In this document: in pieces, positions 63,701 to 64,000 of the stretch
How positions within the stretch are numbered: the stretch's first letter is position 1
How the letters are laid out: each line of letters starts with the position of its first letter
Source: Osmia lignaria lignaria
Lineage: Eukaryota; Arthropoda; Insecta; Hymenoptera; Megachilidae
NCBI RefSeq assembly: GCF_051020975.1
Contig: NW_027478158.1
Coordinates: 2,480,001-2,544,000 of the forward strand
DNA: 64,000 nt
Direction of reading: 5' to 3'
Program-made: the position numbers and the translations under genes
Notes under the pieces: generated by a model
Told to the model about the DNA's origin: nothing
What the model saw: only the letters and a program-made list of their open reading frames with translations
Database searches by the model: none

Positions 63701-64000
63701 GGACATATTTCGAGATATTTCTTCTTCTTGTTGTTCTTCTTCTGCACAGCTAAGCTGGAAGTGGCATTTGCAGCTCGCACTAGTGCAGAGTTATCTCAAA
63801 GAAAGGGGCCACGGTGTTTCTGTATCTCTATTATGTTGGTGCGGCTTCGGAACTTTTAAATATCTCGATATATCTCGAAAACTACGCTTCTGATCAAAAA
63901 ATATCATAGAACATAAAAAGTAGGAAACTTAATTCTCTACAAAAAAGGTCTCTTAACATTTTGCCATAGCTCGTTTCGTTTCCGAGATATTTGCAGATTT
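60769..64000. repeat. Second copy of the 6-mer block at 17-monomer offset (5,474 bp)
   Basis: Bases 55295-58526 match 60769-64000 at 5,474 bp. The copy-specific marks of the two earlier 6-mers are kept in order: 'catacaaag' with the first, 'ctacgaaaa' with the second. The 6-mer therefore duplicated first and this larger block was copied later. Differences seen are 'gcactgc' (60850), 'cttgacatt' (62023), 'caagtgaagg' (62077) and 'agctcgctt' in place of 'agctccctt'. The match still runs at the window edge. Confidence 0.92.
63991..64000. repeat. Partial monomer at right edge
   Basis: The first ten bases of a further monomer are present, so the array continues to the right of the window. Confidence 0.9.

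Larger units (their letters stand above)
1..64000. repeat. 322-bp satellite DNA array, head-to-tail, fills the window
   Basis: The same 322-bp unit recurs from the first base to the last in one orientation. The landmark 'ttgcag' after 'gagatat' falls at 245, 567, 889, 1211 and so on to 63991, which gives 198 complete monomers. All but six are exactly 322 bp; the total shortfall of 10 bp is accounted for by those six. A generic monomer has 126 G+C of 322 (about 39%). No insertion, unique flank, inversion or second repeat family was seen. It is a tandem satellite of the kind that builds heterochromatin or centromeres in eukaryotes; that role is inference. No coding, RNA or mobile element lies in it. 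Confidence 0.98.

Noticed and set aside
1..64000. CRISPR array
   Set aside because: The repeated unit is 322 bp with no unique spacers between short identical repeats, and the variation is point substitution over the entire unit.
1..64000. Tandem gene family such as 5S rRNA, tRNA or histone clusters
   Set aside because: No tRNA or 5S fold, no pol III A/B box pair and no conserved coding frame was found in the monomer on either strand.
1..64000. Transposon or helitron origin of the unit, including TTAA sites at monomer positions about 261 and 285
   Set aside because: No terminal inverted repeats, no target-site duplications and no transposase remnant are visible. TTAA is a common word in such A/T-rich sequence.
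1..64000. Telomeric repeats such as TTAGG or TTAGGG
   Set aside because: No run of such repeats was seen; only the 322-bp satellite is present.

Overview
The whole 64 kb window is one uninterrupted satellite DNA array. A 322-bp monomer is repeated head-to-tail in a single orientation: 198 complete units plus a partial unit at each edge. I found no gene, RNA gene, transposon, unique spacer or orientation switch. The generic monomer is about 39% G+C by hand count. Kilobase-scale non-coding arrays of this kind point to a eukaryotic heterochromatic region, pericentromeric or centromeric by analogy. The species cannot be read from the sequence. A/T-rich monomers rich in 'cgagatat/atatctcg' words resemble many insect satellites, but that is a weak impression.

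Monomer phase used here: position 1 is the 'ttg' of 'ttgcag', first seen at 245. Each monomer carries an inverted repeat across the monomer boundary (gagatat ... atatctc). It also has an A-free T/C-rich tract at 50-77, a 28-bp direct duplication of its own start at 115-142, and several short palindromes. Linked diagnostic bases define three tail haplotypes (A, B, C) and two rarer head variants (Q, H) that break the inverted repeat.

Layout. Zone L (1 to about 27 kb) is a patchwork of short, mostly 5- to 7-monomer duplications: 0.9-4.95, 6.5-8.95, 9.4-13.7, 15.1-18.7 and 20.1-24.0 kb. About 27.0-28.6 kb holds the most diverged monomers and separates two repertoires of variants. Zone R (28.6-64 kb) is built from longer and cleaner higher-order duplications. 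These are a 14-mer of 4,507 bp (28.65-37.69 kb), a 23/24-mer (35.43-51.31 kb), an A/B dimer run (51.4-54.6 kb), a 6-mer of 1,932 bp (54.25-58.55 kb) and a 17-mer-offset copy of that 6-mer block (60.77 kb to the edge). Copies are typically 99.9% identical where I compared them.

Main points of interest: nested higher-order repeats whose order can be inferred from shared variants; duplicated blocks that differ by exactly one whole monomer; near-absolute 322-bp length conservation (three indel events in 198 units); and a boundary dyad that is intact or broken in a patterned way along the higher-order units. All short open frames are by-products of the repeat and are not annotated as genes.
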